Shown: positions 34,741 through 43,184 of the stretch, piece by piece | How positions within the stretch are numbered: the stretch's first letter is position 1 | How the letters are laid out: every line of letters begins with the position of its first letter | Assembly: GCF_009834185.1 (NCBI RefSeq) | Contig: NZ_CP047173.1 | Coordinates: 3,224,001 to 3,288,000 of the forward strand | From: Rathayibacter sp. VKM Ac-2760 | GTDB taxonomy: Bacteria > Actinomycetota > Actinomycetes > Actinomycetales > Microbacteriaceae | DNA length: 64,000 nucleotides | Direction of reading: 5' to 3' | Made by a program: the position numbers and the translations under genes | The notes under the pieces: model-generated | The model's input: only the letters and a program-made list of their open reading frames with translations | Databases searched by the model: none | Told to the model about the DNA's origin: nothing

Positions 34741-34816
34741 CCGGCACGCGGAAACGGCTCCGGCTCGCGGAATCCGAGGACTCCCGCGAGCCGGAGCCGT
34801 TCGTGCGAGCCGGAGC
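34741..34816. repeat. CTCCGGC(A/T)CGCG stem-loop between convergent genes
   Basis: A perfect 18-bp stem (AACGGCTCCGGCTCGCGG, 34753-34770, with 34784-34801) flanked by outer CCGGCACGCGG and GTGCGAGCCGG arms that pair partly. Same architecture as the 28408 cluster and the copy at 39068. It lies 2 nt from the stop of subtilase 2 and may terminate both convergent genes. Confidence 0.85.
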
Positions 34817-34818
34817 GG

Positions 34819-37800
34819 CTACTCGGCCGAGGCCGCTCGACGCTGCGCGATTGCGCGACGGCGCAGGCCCGTGAGGACCGCTCCCACCGCGATCAGCACC
34901 GACGCTCCGAGACCGAGCAGTCCGCCACTCCAGCCGGTGGACGGAAGGCCGCCTGGATCGCGCGCGGGCGCTCCCGATCCGCCGGCGGAGGGCGGTGACG
35001 CGTCGGACAGTGCGATCGGCCCGGCGCTCGGCGCGTCGGTCGGGCCCGCCGTCGGCGCAGCGACCGGTGCCACGGAGGCCCCTGCCGTCGGGGCGGGCGT
35101 CGGCCCGGGAGCCGGAGGCGACGTCGGCTCGACTGCCGGAGGCGACGTCGGCTCAGCTGTCGGAAGCGACGTCGGCTCGACCGTCGGAAGGGACGTCGGC
35201 TCAGCCGTCGGAACCGGCGACGGCTCGGCGGTCGGATCCGGCGCAGGCTCAGCTGTCGGAAGCGATGTCGGCCCGCCCGTCGGAACCGGCGACGGTTCGG
35301 GCGTCGGAAGCGATGTCGGCTCGCCCGTCGGCACCGGCGACGGCGCGGCCGTCGGAAGCGATGTTGGCCCGTCCGTCGGAACCGGCGACGGCTCCCCCGT
35401 CGGAGGCGACGTCGGCTCAGCCGTCGGCCCGCCCGTCGGAACCGGTGACGGCTCAGCCGTCGGAGGCGACGTCGGCCCCTCCGTCGGACTCGGTGTCGCC
35501 GTCCCCGCCGGATCCGGGGCCGCAGCCGCGGGCACGTCCACGCTGAGGAGCGTCGCGAACTCCGAGTCGGCGTAGCCGATCCGGCCGAGGTACTTCGCCG
35601 GGCCTGTCAGGCCGGTCCAGGAGACGGCGTAGTGGGTGGGCTGCCCGACCTCGGCGGCGATGACCGTCGGGGTGGTGCTGAGCGAGCCCGCACCGCCGTC
35701 CTTCGGGATCACGAAGCTCCGGAGGTCGTAGGTGGCGACCGGGTCCGCGCCGCTGTCGAACGCGTCGAGGACCACCCGGTAGCTGCCCGGCTGCGGTGCG
35801 ACGAGGTCGACACGCTCATCGGCCGACGGCGAGATGGAGAACGCTGCCAGCATGGGCCTGCCGCCGACGAGGCGCGAGACGGTCAGGTCGATGTCGGCCT
35901 CGTCATCGAGCCCGTCGAGGTCGAAGCGCGCGAACTCGGTGCCGGGCGGTATCTCGATCGTCGTCGCGAAGCGCTTCCCCGCGGCCAGGGTGCCGGAGTG
36001 GCCGTCGGCCGAGCTCGGGTCCTTGGCCAGAACCCCTTCGGTCAGGCCGTGCGGCGTCAGCGGAAGTGCTCCGGTGAAGCCGGGCCGGACCGCGACGCTC
36101 ACCGACCCGGCCGAGCCGGTGCCCGACGCCTCGTCCTGCGCTTCGAGCAGGACGGGGCGGACGGCCACGGGGGTCCGAACCACCTGGGCGTCGCTCGTCC
36201 AGATGAGGTAGCCGGTCGCGAAGCGGGTGAACGCGGCGTCGGTCCTCGAGAAGCTCACGGTGTACTCGGCCGTCTGGCCCGCCGCGGTGAAGGAGAGCGT
36301 CGACGGCGAGACGACGGTGTCGACCCCGGGGACGTCGAGGGCGGCGGTGTAGCTGCCGGGCCCGGTGGAGGTCACCGTGCGGGTGACCGTCTGGGTGCCG
36401 TCCAGGGCGCCGATCGCGATCGACGGCTGGTTCAGGTCGGAGGGGTCGATCGAATTCGACCCGAGGACTTCGAGATCGTGGCCGGAGCCCCGGAGGAAGG
36501 CGGCCCAGTCTCTCGGCCCCGTCTCGTAGAGCAGTCCAGGATCGAGGAACCCGGCCGGGTCGACCTGGCCCGCGCCCTGAGCGAAGACGTCCTGCGAGGG
36601 GGCTCCCGCCTGATCGACGGTGTCGGACGCCGTCGTCATCAGGGCCGACTTGACCGCCGACGGCGACGCCCGCGGAGTCACGCCGAGGAGGAGCGCCGCG
36701 AGACCCGCGACGTGCGGCGACGCCATCGAGGTGCCCGACTGGAACGCGAACGCGGGTCGGTCGCCCTCGGCGTTCAGGCTGGCGGCGAGAATCCCGACGC
36801 CGGGCGCCACGACGTCGGGCTTCAGCACGTCCGCGCCGTCGGCCTCGGCGGGTCCGCGCGCCGAGAAGCCGCCCACCTGCGGCGCCGGGATGCTCGTCCC
36901 AGTCGCATCGCCCGCACTCAGCGTGACCGTCGCACCGGCGGTGCCCGCGTACGCCGTGATCGCGGCGTACGCCCCCGAGTCGATCTGGATGCTCGGGACC
37001 GAGTGGGGGTCGAGGTGCATCCCGTTCGGGACCGGATTCAGCAGCAGCATTCCGATGCCCCCCGCGCGGTGGACCTCGAGCGACTTGGAGACGCGGGTGC
37101 TCAGCCCTGCGGTGCAGGCGACGATCGTCCCGGCGACCTTCGCCGGGTCGAGGGTGCCCGTCGCGCAGCTCTCGGAGGTCGTGGTCGCGGCGAGGGTGAC
37201 GTCCGCGCCGTTCACGAGGGGACCCGTGACGTCGCCGTGGACGGTGATCGATCCGCCGGCGAAGGCCCGGCCGTCGCCCAGGGTGGCGGTCGCCGTGTGG
37301 TTCGGGATCGACGAGGCGCCGACGGTCGTGTACCACGGCGAGGCGTGGTCGAGGGTGGAGGCGGTGGGGCCGGTGTTGCCGGCTGCGGCGGCCACGAAGA
37401 CGCCGGCGGCCGCGGCGTTCAGGAAGGCCCGATCGATCGCGGTGAACGTCGACTCCGCCGCGCGGCCGCCGATCGAGTAGTTGATGACGTCGACGCCGTC
37501 GGCGACCGCTGCCTCGATCGCCGCGAGGATGCTGGTGCTCGAGCAGTGGTCGTCGTCGATGCCGTCCTTCGGGCCGTTCCAGCAGACCTTGTACGCGGCG
37601 ATCTTCGCGGCGGGCGCGACGCCGGAGACGGTGCCGTAGTCGCGCCCGTCGACGGTGGCCTCGACGCCGGCGTCGCCGGCGGCCGTGCTCGCGGTGTGCG
37701 AGCCGTGTCCGACCCCGTCGCGCGGCGACAGGTAGTCGGGATGGTCCGGCGAGCCGGCCGACTCGCCTTCCTCGTGGAACCAGCGGGCGCCGATGAGCTT

Positions 37801-38649
37801 CTGGTTGCACTCGTCGCCCTGCCACTGCGCCGAGGCGGCGAGGCCGGGCGAGCACGAGCCGACGAAGAGGCCGCCGTCGGACTTCCGGTAGGTCACCGTG
37901 TCGCCCTCCGTGAAGGGAGCCGGACCCGGTGCGGTGGCCAGCGGTGCACCGGCGAACGAGGGGTTCTCCGGTGCGATGCCGGAGTCGATGACTCCGACGA
38001 CGACTCCCGCGCCGGCCTGGTCGACGCCGCCGACGTCCTCCCAGACCCCGCCGGGACCCACGAGGCCGAGGAAGCTCGTCGACGACTCCTGACCGGAGTC
38101 GGGGACGGGGGTCTCCGCGGCGTCGGCCTCGATCGGCGCTGCCGGGGGCTCGGCGAGATCGAGGTGGAAGTCCTCCACCTTCTCCACCTGCGCGACGTCC
38201 TTGCGACCGGCGAGTGCGCGCGCCTGATCGCCGGTGAGGACCGCGGAGAAGCCGTTGAGCGCGACCGAGTAGTGGTAGCCGATCTCGGCGTCGACGGCGT
38301 CGGCGACGTCCTCCTGACGGTGCTCGAGGTGCGCGGAGTAGTCCTCCACCGGCGACGAGTCGGGCTGCAGCTGCGAGCCGGGCTCGGGAGCGGTGCGGGC
38401 GAAGCGGGCGTCGGTGCCCTCGTAGACCGCGGCCGACGGCTCGACGAGGGTGACGACGTAGTCGCCGTCGTCGAACTCCTGCTGCGGGGCGAGTCCGGCG
38501 GCGACCGGGTCGCCGCCCGGGAGCGGCGCGGCCGAGGCGCCGGAGAGGGTGAAGGCGCCGGCCGCGGCGAGGCCCAGGACGGCGAGGCCGGCGAGGAGGC
38601 GCTGCTCCGCGCGGCGGACACCTGGACGAGGGAGGAGGGGGAAGGGCAC
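34819..38649 (-). CDS. cell-wall-anchored subtilase (S8 peptidase) 2
   Basis: A 1276-residue paralog of the gene at 29003, sharing domain order throughout. It has a signal peptide (1-41), I9-like propeptide, S8 domain with Asp222, His315 (GHGSHT) and Ser641 (GTSMASPH), PA insert (about 460-575), Fn3-like region, and a long linker of about 165 residues built of PTSLPTAEPSPVPTGGP-like repeats (nt about 35020-35520). The sorting signal LPSTGW is at 1235-1240, followed by a membrane segment and Arg tail. GTG start after AAGGACCTCGA. Tandem paralogy suggests local duplication, with the longer linker possibly reaching further through the wall. Confidence 0.9.
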   Translation of the reverse strand: MPFPLLPRPGVRRAEQRLLAGLAVLGLAAAGAFTLSGASAAPLPGGDPVAAGLAPQQEFDDGDYVVTLVEPSAAVYEGTDARFARTAPEPGSQLQPDSSPVEDYSAHLEHRQEDVADAVDAEIGYHYSVALNGFSAVLTGDQARALAGRKDVAQVEKVEDFHLDLAEPPAAPIEADAAETPVPDSGQESSTSFLGLVGPGGVWEDVGGVDQAGAGVVVGVIDSGIAPENPSFAGAPLATAPGPAPFTEGDTVTYRKSDGGLFVGSCSPGLAASAQWQGDECNQKLIGARWFHEEGESAGSPDHPDYLSPRDGVGHGSHTASTAAGDAGVEATVDGRDYGTVSGVAPAAKIAAYKVCWNGPKDGIDDDHCSSTSILAAIEAAVADGVDVINYSIGGRAAESTFTAIDRAFLNAAAAGVFVAAAAGNTGPTASTLDHASPWYTTVGASSIPNHTATATLGDGRAFAGGSITVHGDVTGPLVNGADVTLAATTTSESCATGTLDPAKVAGTIVACTAGLSTRVSKSLEVHRAGGIGMLLLNPVPNGMHLDPHSVPSIQIDSGAYAAITAYAGTAGATVTLSAGDATGTSIPAPQVGGFSARGPAEADGADVLKPDVVAPGVGILAASLNAEGDRPAFAFQSGTSMASPHVAGLAALLLGVTPRASPSAVKSALMTTASDTVDQAGAPSQDVFAQGAGQVDPAGFLDPGLLYETGPRDWAAFLRGSGHDLEVLGSNSIDPSDLNQPSIAIGALDGTQTVTRTVTSTGPGSYTAALDVPGVDTVVSPSTLSFTAAGQTAEYTVSFSRTDAAFTRFATGYLIWTSDAQVVRTPVAVRPVLLEAQDEASGTGSAGSVSVAVRPGFTGALPLTPHGLTEGVLAKDPSSADGHSGTLAAGKRFATTIEIPPGTEFARFDLDGLDDEADIDLTVSRLVGGRPMLAAFSISPSADERVDLVAPQPGSYRVVLDAFDSGADPVATYDLRSFVIPKDGGAGSLSTTPTVIAAEVGQPTHYAVSWTGLTGPAKYLGRIGYADSEFATLLSVDVPAAAAPDPAGTATPSPTEGPTSPPTAEPSPVPTGGPTAEPTSPPTGEPSPVPTDGPTSLPTAAPSPVPTGEPTSLPTPEPSPVPTGGPTSLPTAEPAPDPTAEPSPVPTAEPTSLPTVEPTSLPTAEPTSPPAVEPTSPPAPGPTPAPTAGASVAPVAAPTAGPTDAPSAGPIALSDASPPSAGGSGAPARDPGGLPSTGWSGGLLGLGASVLIAVGAVLTGLRRRAIAQRRAASAE

Positions 38650-38675
38650 TCGAGGTCCTTGTTCGCGTTCGTGGG

Positions 38676-38709
38676 GAACCGGATCGGTTCTCTGCCGTGG
38701 ACGACCCTA
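38676..38709 (-). promoter_or_regulatory. promoter and palindromic operator of subtilase 2
   Basis: Minus-strand TAGGGT (38709-38704) followed by the perfect 15-bp palindrome GAACCGATCCGGTTC (38690-38676), 27 nt before the GTG. Matches the arrangement upstream of subtilase 1. From 38710 to about 39060 I see no gene or other element. Confidence 0.6.
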
Positions 38710-39067
38710 TTGCAAAGCGAATCATCCTCGACTATCACGGCGAGGTGACGGAACGATGAGACGGAGGGCGACACCGTCCCGGCGAGGCGCGATGCCCGCC
38801 CTGCGACTCCCGTGAGTCGGGCGTCGAGCGCGCCCGGTGGACCGCCGCTCTCCGCCGCGGACACCCCGCCGATCCGCGGAAGCGCAGGCTTCGCGGTCGA
38901 CGCTGCACAGGTCTGCTCAGCCGCGCGGCGACCGTCGCCCGCAGCGCGCGACCGCCCACGGCGCGCCATCCCTCCTGCCGGTCGAGGCGACCCCGGTGTC
39001 GCGGGGTCGCCCTCCGCTGGCGCGGCGCGCGCCTCGCCGCCGCCGTCCTCCCCCTCCGCCCGCCGCT

Positions 39068-39144
39068 CCGGCACGCGGAAACGGCTCCGGCTCGGGGAAT
39101 CCGAGGATTCCCGCGAGCCGGAGCCGTTCGTGCGAGCCGGAGCT
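39068..39144. repeat. CTCCGGC(A/T)CGCG stem-loop downstream of icd
   Basis: Long hairpin, 39080-39102 with 39105-39128, about 23 bp with a single bulge and a 2-nt loop, flanked by CCGGCACGCGGA and GTGCGAGCCGG arms. Nearly identical to the 34741 copy. It ends 13 nt from the icd stop (minus strand), a terminator position. Confidence 0.85.
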
Positions 39145-39156
39145 CCGCCGAGGAGA

Positions 39157-40374
39157 TCAGGCCGACATGCGCGCCTTGAGGTTCTCGTCGAGCGTGTTGA
39201 GGAACTCCTCCGTCGTCTGCCAGCCCTGGTCGGGGCCGACGAGCAGCGCGAGGTCCTTCGTCATCTTGCCGGACTCGACCGTCTTGATGACGACGTCCTC
39301 GAGGGTCAGCGAGAAGTCGATGAGCTCCTGGTTGCCGTCGAGCTTGCCGCGGTGCGCGAGGCCGCGCGTCCAGGCGTAGATCGAGGCGATCGGGTTCGTC
39401 GAGGTGGGCTTGCCCGCCTGGTGCTGGCGGTAGTGGCGCGTGACGGTGCCGTGCGCCGCCTCCGCCTCGACGACGCTGCCGTCGGGCGTGGAGAGCACGG
39501 AGGTCATCAGGCCGAGCGAGCCGAAGCCCTGCGCGACGGTGTCGGACTGGACGTCGCCGTCGTAGTTCTTGCAGGCCCAGACGTAGCCGCCCTCCCACTT
39601 CATGGCCGAGGCGACCATGTCGTCGATGAGGCGGTGCTCGTAGGTGAGGCCGGCGGCCTCGAAGCGCTCCTTGAACTCGGTCTCGAAGATCTCCTCGAAG
39701 ATGTCCTTGAACCGGCCGTCGTAGGCCTTGAGGATCGTGTTCTTCGTGGAGAGGTAGACCGGGTAGTTGCGGGTCAGGCCGTAGTTGAGCGAGGAGCGGG
39801 CGAAGTCGCGGATCGACGAGTCCTGGTTGTACTGGACCTGCGCGATGCCGTCGTCGGGGGCCTTGTAGACCTCGAACTTCATCGGCTCGGAGCCGTCGTC
39901 GGGCGTGAACTCGACGGTGAGCGTGCCCTTGCCCTTGAAGACGAAGTCGGTGGCGCGGTACTGGTCGCCGAAGGCGTGGCGGCCGATGATGATCGGCTTG
40001 TTCCAGCCGGGGACCAGGCGCGGGATGTTCGAGATGATGATCGGCTCGCGGAAGATGACGCCGCCGAGGATGTTGCGGATGGTGCCGTTCGGCGACTTCC
40101 ACATCTTCTTCAGGCCGAACTCCTCGACGCGCGCCTCGTCGGGCGTGATCGTCGCGCACTTGACGCCGACGCCGTGCTTCTGGATGGCGTGCGCCGCGTC
40201 GATGGTGACCTGGTCGTCCGTCTGGTCGCGGTACTCCATGCCGAGGTCGTAGTACTCGAGGTTCACGTCGAGGTACGGGTGGATCAGGGTGTCCTTGATC
40301 TTCTGCCAGATGATCCGCGTCATCTCGTCGCCGTCGAGCTCGACGACGGTTCCTTCAACCTTGATCTTCGACAT
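39157..40374 (-). CDS. icd: NADP-dependent isocitrate dehydrogenase
   Basis: TCA-cycle enzyme oxidising isocitrate to 2-oxoglutarate with NADP. At 405 residues it is the homodimeric eukaryote-like type. Motifs: VVELDGDEMTRIIW, TITPDEARVEEF, WKSPNGTIRNILGG, IIIGRHAFGDQYRATDF and NPIASIYAWTRGL. The ATG at 40374 gives MSKIKVEGTVVELDGD; an upstream in-frame start would add only 8 residues. A 32-bp palindrome lies about 95 nt upstream, divergent from the acetyltransferase gene. Confidence 0.95.
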   Translation of the reverse strand: MSKIKVEGTVVELDGDEMTRIIWQKIKDTLIHPYLDVNLEYYDLGMEYRDQTDDQVTIDAAHAIQKHGVGVKCATITPDEARVEEFGLKKMWKSPNGTIRNILGGVIFREPIIISNIPRLVPGWNKPIIIGRHAFGDQYRATDFVFKGKGTLTVEFTPDDGSEPMKFEVYKAPDDGIAQVQYNQDSSIRDFARSSLNYGLTRNYPVYLSTKNTILKAYDGRFKDIFEEIFETEFKERFEAAGLTYEHRLIDDMVASAMKWEGGYVWACKNYDGDVQSDTVAQGFGSLGLMTSVLSTPDGSVVEAEAAHGTVTRHYRQHQAGKPTSTNPIASIYAWTRGLAHRGKLDGNQELIDFSLTLEDVVIKTVESGKMTKDLALLVGPDQGWQTTEEFLNTLDENLKARMSA

Positions 40375-40467
40375 TGCACTCCCAGGGTCTCGTTGCACCG
40401 CCCCGCTGCTGCGAGGGACGGGTGGCTCCGCGGCCGCTCCAGACGGCCTCGTCCAGCTTACCCGAGG

Positions 40468-40499
40468 GCCGAACTGTCTCGACGTCGAGACAGTTCGGC
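40468..40499. promoter_or_regulatory. perfect 32-bp palindrome between icd and an acetyltransferase gene
   Basis: Each 16-nt half is GCCGAACTGTCTCGAC and its exact complement, with no central gap. It stands midway in the 213-nt divergent gap, about 94 nt from icd and 89 nt from the gene at 40588. The core TCTCGACGTCGAGA resembles operator sites of dimeric helix-turn-helix repressors. Hairpin formation in RNA is also possible. Candidate operator controlling icd; the regulator is unknown. Confidence 0.6.
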
Positions 40500-40587
40500 G
40501 GCGGTCGGGTCACCGCACCGGACGCAACGCGCCGCTCGTCCGCGGGGAGGATGACCGCCCTCCGGCCGGGCCGCTAGATTGGGCCGC

Positions 40588-41037
40588 ATGAGTGACCTCC
40601 GCCTGGAAGAGCTGTCGGCCGCGAACATCTCCGCCGTGAACGGCCTGAGCCTCAAACCGGGCCAGGAGCAGTTCGTCGCTCCCGAGTCGTACTCCGCGGC
40701 GTCCGCCGTGATCGACCCCGGCGCGGCCTGGCAGCGGGCGATCCTCGACGGCGACGAGCTCGTCGGCTTCATCCACGCGCACTTCGATCCCGAGGCGCCC
40801 GAGGAGTTCCGCAGCTGCATCTGGCGGATCAACATCGACGCGGCGAAGCAGGGCCGCGGAGTCGGCACCTTCGCCGTCCGCGCCGCCGCCGACGAGGCGC
40901 GCGCGCGCGGCTTCGACACCCTCACCGTGATCTGGGAGTCCGGCGCGGACGGCCCCGAGCAGTTCTTCCGCTGGATCGGCTTCGAGGTCACCGGCGAGAC
41001 CCCGTACGGCGAGAACATCGGGGCGCTGAAGCTCTGA
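40588..41037 (+). CDS. GNAT family N-acetyltransferase
   Basis: A 149-residue acetyltransferase of unknown substrate, with the GNAT core IWRINIDAAKQGRGVGTFAVRAAADEARARGFDTL (acetyl-CoA loop QGRGVG) and a late FFRWIGFEVTGE. TAGATT at 40575-40580 lies 7 nt before the ATG, so it is probably leaderless. Its stop overlaps the next coding region by 4 nt. Confidence 0.85.
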   Translation: MSDLRLEELSAANISAVNGLSLKPGQEQFVAPESYSAASAVIDPGAAWQRAILDGDELVGFIHAHFDPEAPEEFRSCIWRINIDAAKQGRGVGTFAVRAAADEARARGFDTLTVIWESGADGPEQFFRWIGFEVTGETPYGENIGALKL

Positions 41038-41363
41038 GCACACGTTTCGAGGACGGAGAGGCGGACCCCGCCGACTTCGTCTCCGCGGTCCTCGCCGTCG
41101 TCGACGCGATCCCGCCCGGCCGCGTGATGGCCTACGGCGAGATCGCCGCGCTGCTCGGCACCCGCGCCGCCCGCGCGGTCGGCACCGTGCTCGCGCGCTA
41201 CGGCTCCGACGTCGCCTGGTGGCGGGTCGTCCGCTCCGGAGGCGCTCCCGCCGTCGGGCACGAGGAGCGCGCCCGACGGCACTACGAGCGCGAGGGCACG
41301 CCGCTCGTCACGACGCCGAGCGGCTACCGGGTCGACGTCCGCGAGGCACGCTGGACGCCCTGA
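41034..41363 (+). CDS. alkyltransferase-like protein (MGMT-fold, ATL), CTG start
   Basis: A 109-residue protein related to the DNA-binding domain of O6-alkylguanine-DNA alkyltransferase: FVSAVLAVVDAIPPGRVMAYGEIAALLG, RAVGTVLARYG and AWWRVVRSGG. The catalytic PCHRV cysteine is replaced by tryptophan (WWRVV), so it cannot accept alkyl groups; ATL proteins instead flag O6-alkylguanine for nucleotide excision repair. The frame needs the residues before 41124 to complete the domain, and the only start-like codon there is CTG at 41034, overlapping the upstream stop as CTGA. GTG at 41124 would remove the first two helices. Confidence 0.8.
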   Translation: MSTRFEDGEADPADFVSAVLAVVDAIPPGRVMAYGEIAALLGTRAARAVGTVLARYGSDVAWWRVVRSGGAPAVGHEERARRHYEREGTPLVTTPSGYRVDVREARWTP

Positions 41364-41381
41364 CCGCGGCAGCCGCCCGGC

Positions 41382-43184
41382 TCAGACCAGGGAGTCGCGC
41401 CAGGCCGCGTGCAGGGTCGCGAAGCGGCCGTCGCCCGCGATGAGCGCCTCCGGAGTCCCGTCCTCCACGATCCGGCCGTGCTCCATCACCAGCACCCGGT
41501 CGGCGATCGCCACCGTCGACAGGCGGTGCGCGATGATCACCGCGGTCCGGTCGGCGAGCAGCGTCTGCAGCCCGAGCTGCACCAGCCGCTCGCTCGGGAT
41601 GTCGAGCGACGACGTCGCCTCGTCCAGGATCAGCACCGCCGGGTCGGCGAGGAAGGCGCGGGCGAACGAGATCAGCTGGCGCTGGCCGGCCGAGACCCGC
41701 CCGCCGCGCTTGTTCACGTCGGTGTCGTAGCCGTCCGGCAGCGCCTGGATGAAGGCGTGCGCGCCGACCGCCTTCGCCGCGTCGACGATCTCGTCGTACG
41801 ACGCCGTCGGCCGGCCGATCGCGATGTTGTCGGCGACGGAGCCGGAGAAGAGGTAGGCCTCCTGGGTCACCATCACGATCGCGCGGCGCAGGTCCTTCGG
41901 GTGCAGCTGCCGCAGATCCACGCCGTCGAGCGTGACCACTCCGTCGGTCGGGTCGTAGAAGCGCGAGATGAGCTTCGCGAGCGTCGACTTGCCGGCACCC
42001 GTCGAGCCGACGAGGGCGATGGTCTGACCGGCCGGGATGCGCAGGTCGAAGCGCGGCAGCACCTCGCGGTCGGTCGTGTAGGCGAACCGGACGCCCTCGA
42101 AGCCGAGCGCCCCGCGCGCCTCGCGCAGATCGACCGGGTGCGCCGGATCCGGCACGCTCTGCTCCTCCGCCAGCACGCCCGAGATCTTCTCGAGCGCCGC
42201 CGCGGCGGACTGGTAGGAGTTGTAGAACATCGCCATCTCCTGCACCGGCGCGAAGAAGCGCCGGGTGTAGAGCAGCACGCCGAGCAGCGCGCCGATCTCG
42301 AGACCGCCGTCGAGCACGCGCATCCCGCCGAAGAAGAGCACGGCCGCCGTCGTGACGTTGCCGATCAGCACCAGACCGGGGTCGAACGTGCCGAAGACGC
42401 CGAAGACCTTCTTGTAGGCGAGCCGGTAGCGCTCGACCACGACGCCGAACGCCGACTCGTTGCGCTCCTGCGTGCGGAAGGTCTGCACGGCGCGGATGCC
42501 CGTCATCGTCTCGACGAACTGCACGATCAGGCGGGACGAGGCGACGCGGGTGCCGCGGAAGAGTGCCTGCGACCGCTTCTGGAACCAGCGGGTGAGGATC
42601 GCGAGCGGCACCAGCGCGCAGGCGAGCACGAGTCCGCTGACGCCGTCGAGCGAGACGAGCGCGATCGCGACGAAGCCCATGTAGAGCGCGCCCTGCACCA
42701 GCTGGTTGATGCCGGAGTCGAGCAGCTCGCGGATCGAGTCGAGGTCGCTCGTCTGGCGGGAGATGATGCGGCCCGAGGTGTAGTTCTCGTGGAACTCGAG
42801 GCTCAGCTTCTGGGTGTGCAGGAAGACGCGCTTGCGCAGGTCGATCAGGATCGCCTGGCTCACCCGCGCGGACAGCACGGTGTACCAGGCGACCAGCACC
42901 GCGCCGATCACACCGGTCAGCACGTAGGCCGCGACGGTGAGGACGAGCGGAGTGGCGTCGCCGTCGAGGATCGCCGGCAGCCCGTTGTCGATGCCGAGCG
43001 CGATCAGCGCCGGGCCCGCGACCTGCGCGGCGGTCGAGACGACCACCACGATCGCCGTGAGGACGAGGCGCAGCCGCAAAGGGCGCAGCAGCGACCCCAG
43101 CAGGGCGAGGGAGCGCCGGCGCAGGGCCGCGGACTCCGCGCGGCTGAGGTCGTCGCGCTCCTCGGTCGATCCGAGCGTGCTCAT
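41382..43184 (-). CDS. ABC exporter half-transporter, canonical-Walker subunit
   Basis: A 600-residue half-transporter: six-span membrane domain (about 30-340) followed by an ATPase domain with Walker A GSTGAGKST, Q-loop MVTQEAYLFSGSV, signature VSAGQRQ (replacing LSGGQ), Walker B LILDEATSSLD with catalytic Glu, and switch His in IAHRLSTV. It probably pairs with the product of the adjacent gene, to which it is joined by a 4-nt ATGA overlap, as a heterodimeric multidrug- or lipid-type exporter. The substrate is unknown. Confidence 0.9.
   Translation of the reverse strand: MSTLGSTEERDDLSRAESAALRRRSLALLGSLLRPLRLRLVLTAIVVVVSTAAQVAGPALIALGIDNGLPAILDGDATPLVLTVAAYVLTGVIGAVLVAWYTVLSARVSQAILIDLRKRVFLHTQKLSLEFHENYTSGRIISRQTSDLDSIRELLDSGINQLVQGALYMGFVAIALVSLDGVSGLVLACALVPLAILTRWFQKRSQALFRGTRVASSRLIVQFVETMTGIRAVQTFRTQERNESAFGVVVERYRLAYKKVFGVFGTFDPGLVLIGNVTTAAVLFFGGMRVLDGGLEIGALLGVLLYTRRFFAPVQEMAMFYNSYQSAAAALEKISGVLAEEQSVPDPAHPVDLREARGALGFEGVRFAYTTDREVLPRFDLRIPAGQTIALVGSTGAGKSTLAKLISRFYDPTDGVVTLDGVDLRQLHPKDLRRAIVMVTQEAYLFSGSVADNIAIGRPTASYDEIVDAAKAVGAHAFIQALPDGYDTDVNKRGGRVSAGQRQLISFARAFLADPAVLILDEATSSLDIPSERLVQLGLQTLLADRTAVIIAHRLSTVAIADRVLVMEHGRIVEDGTPEALIAGDGRFATLHAAWRDSLV

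Noticed and set aside
34995..35546. Plus-strand frame rich in Ala/Arg/Ser/Pro repeats
   Set aside because: It is the complement of the Pro/Thr repeat linker of subtilase 2; no start signal or family resemblance.
38812..39150. Possible gene in the gap between subtilase 2 and icd
   Set aside because: Frames here are low-complexity Arg/Ala/Pro/Ser, have no ribosome site and run through the stem-loop repeat.
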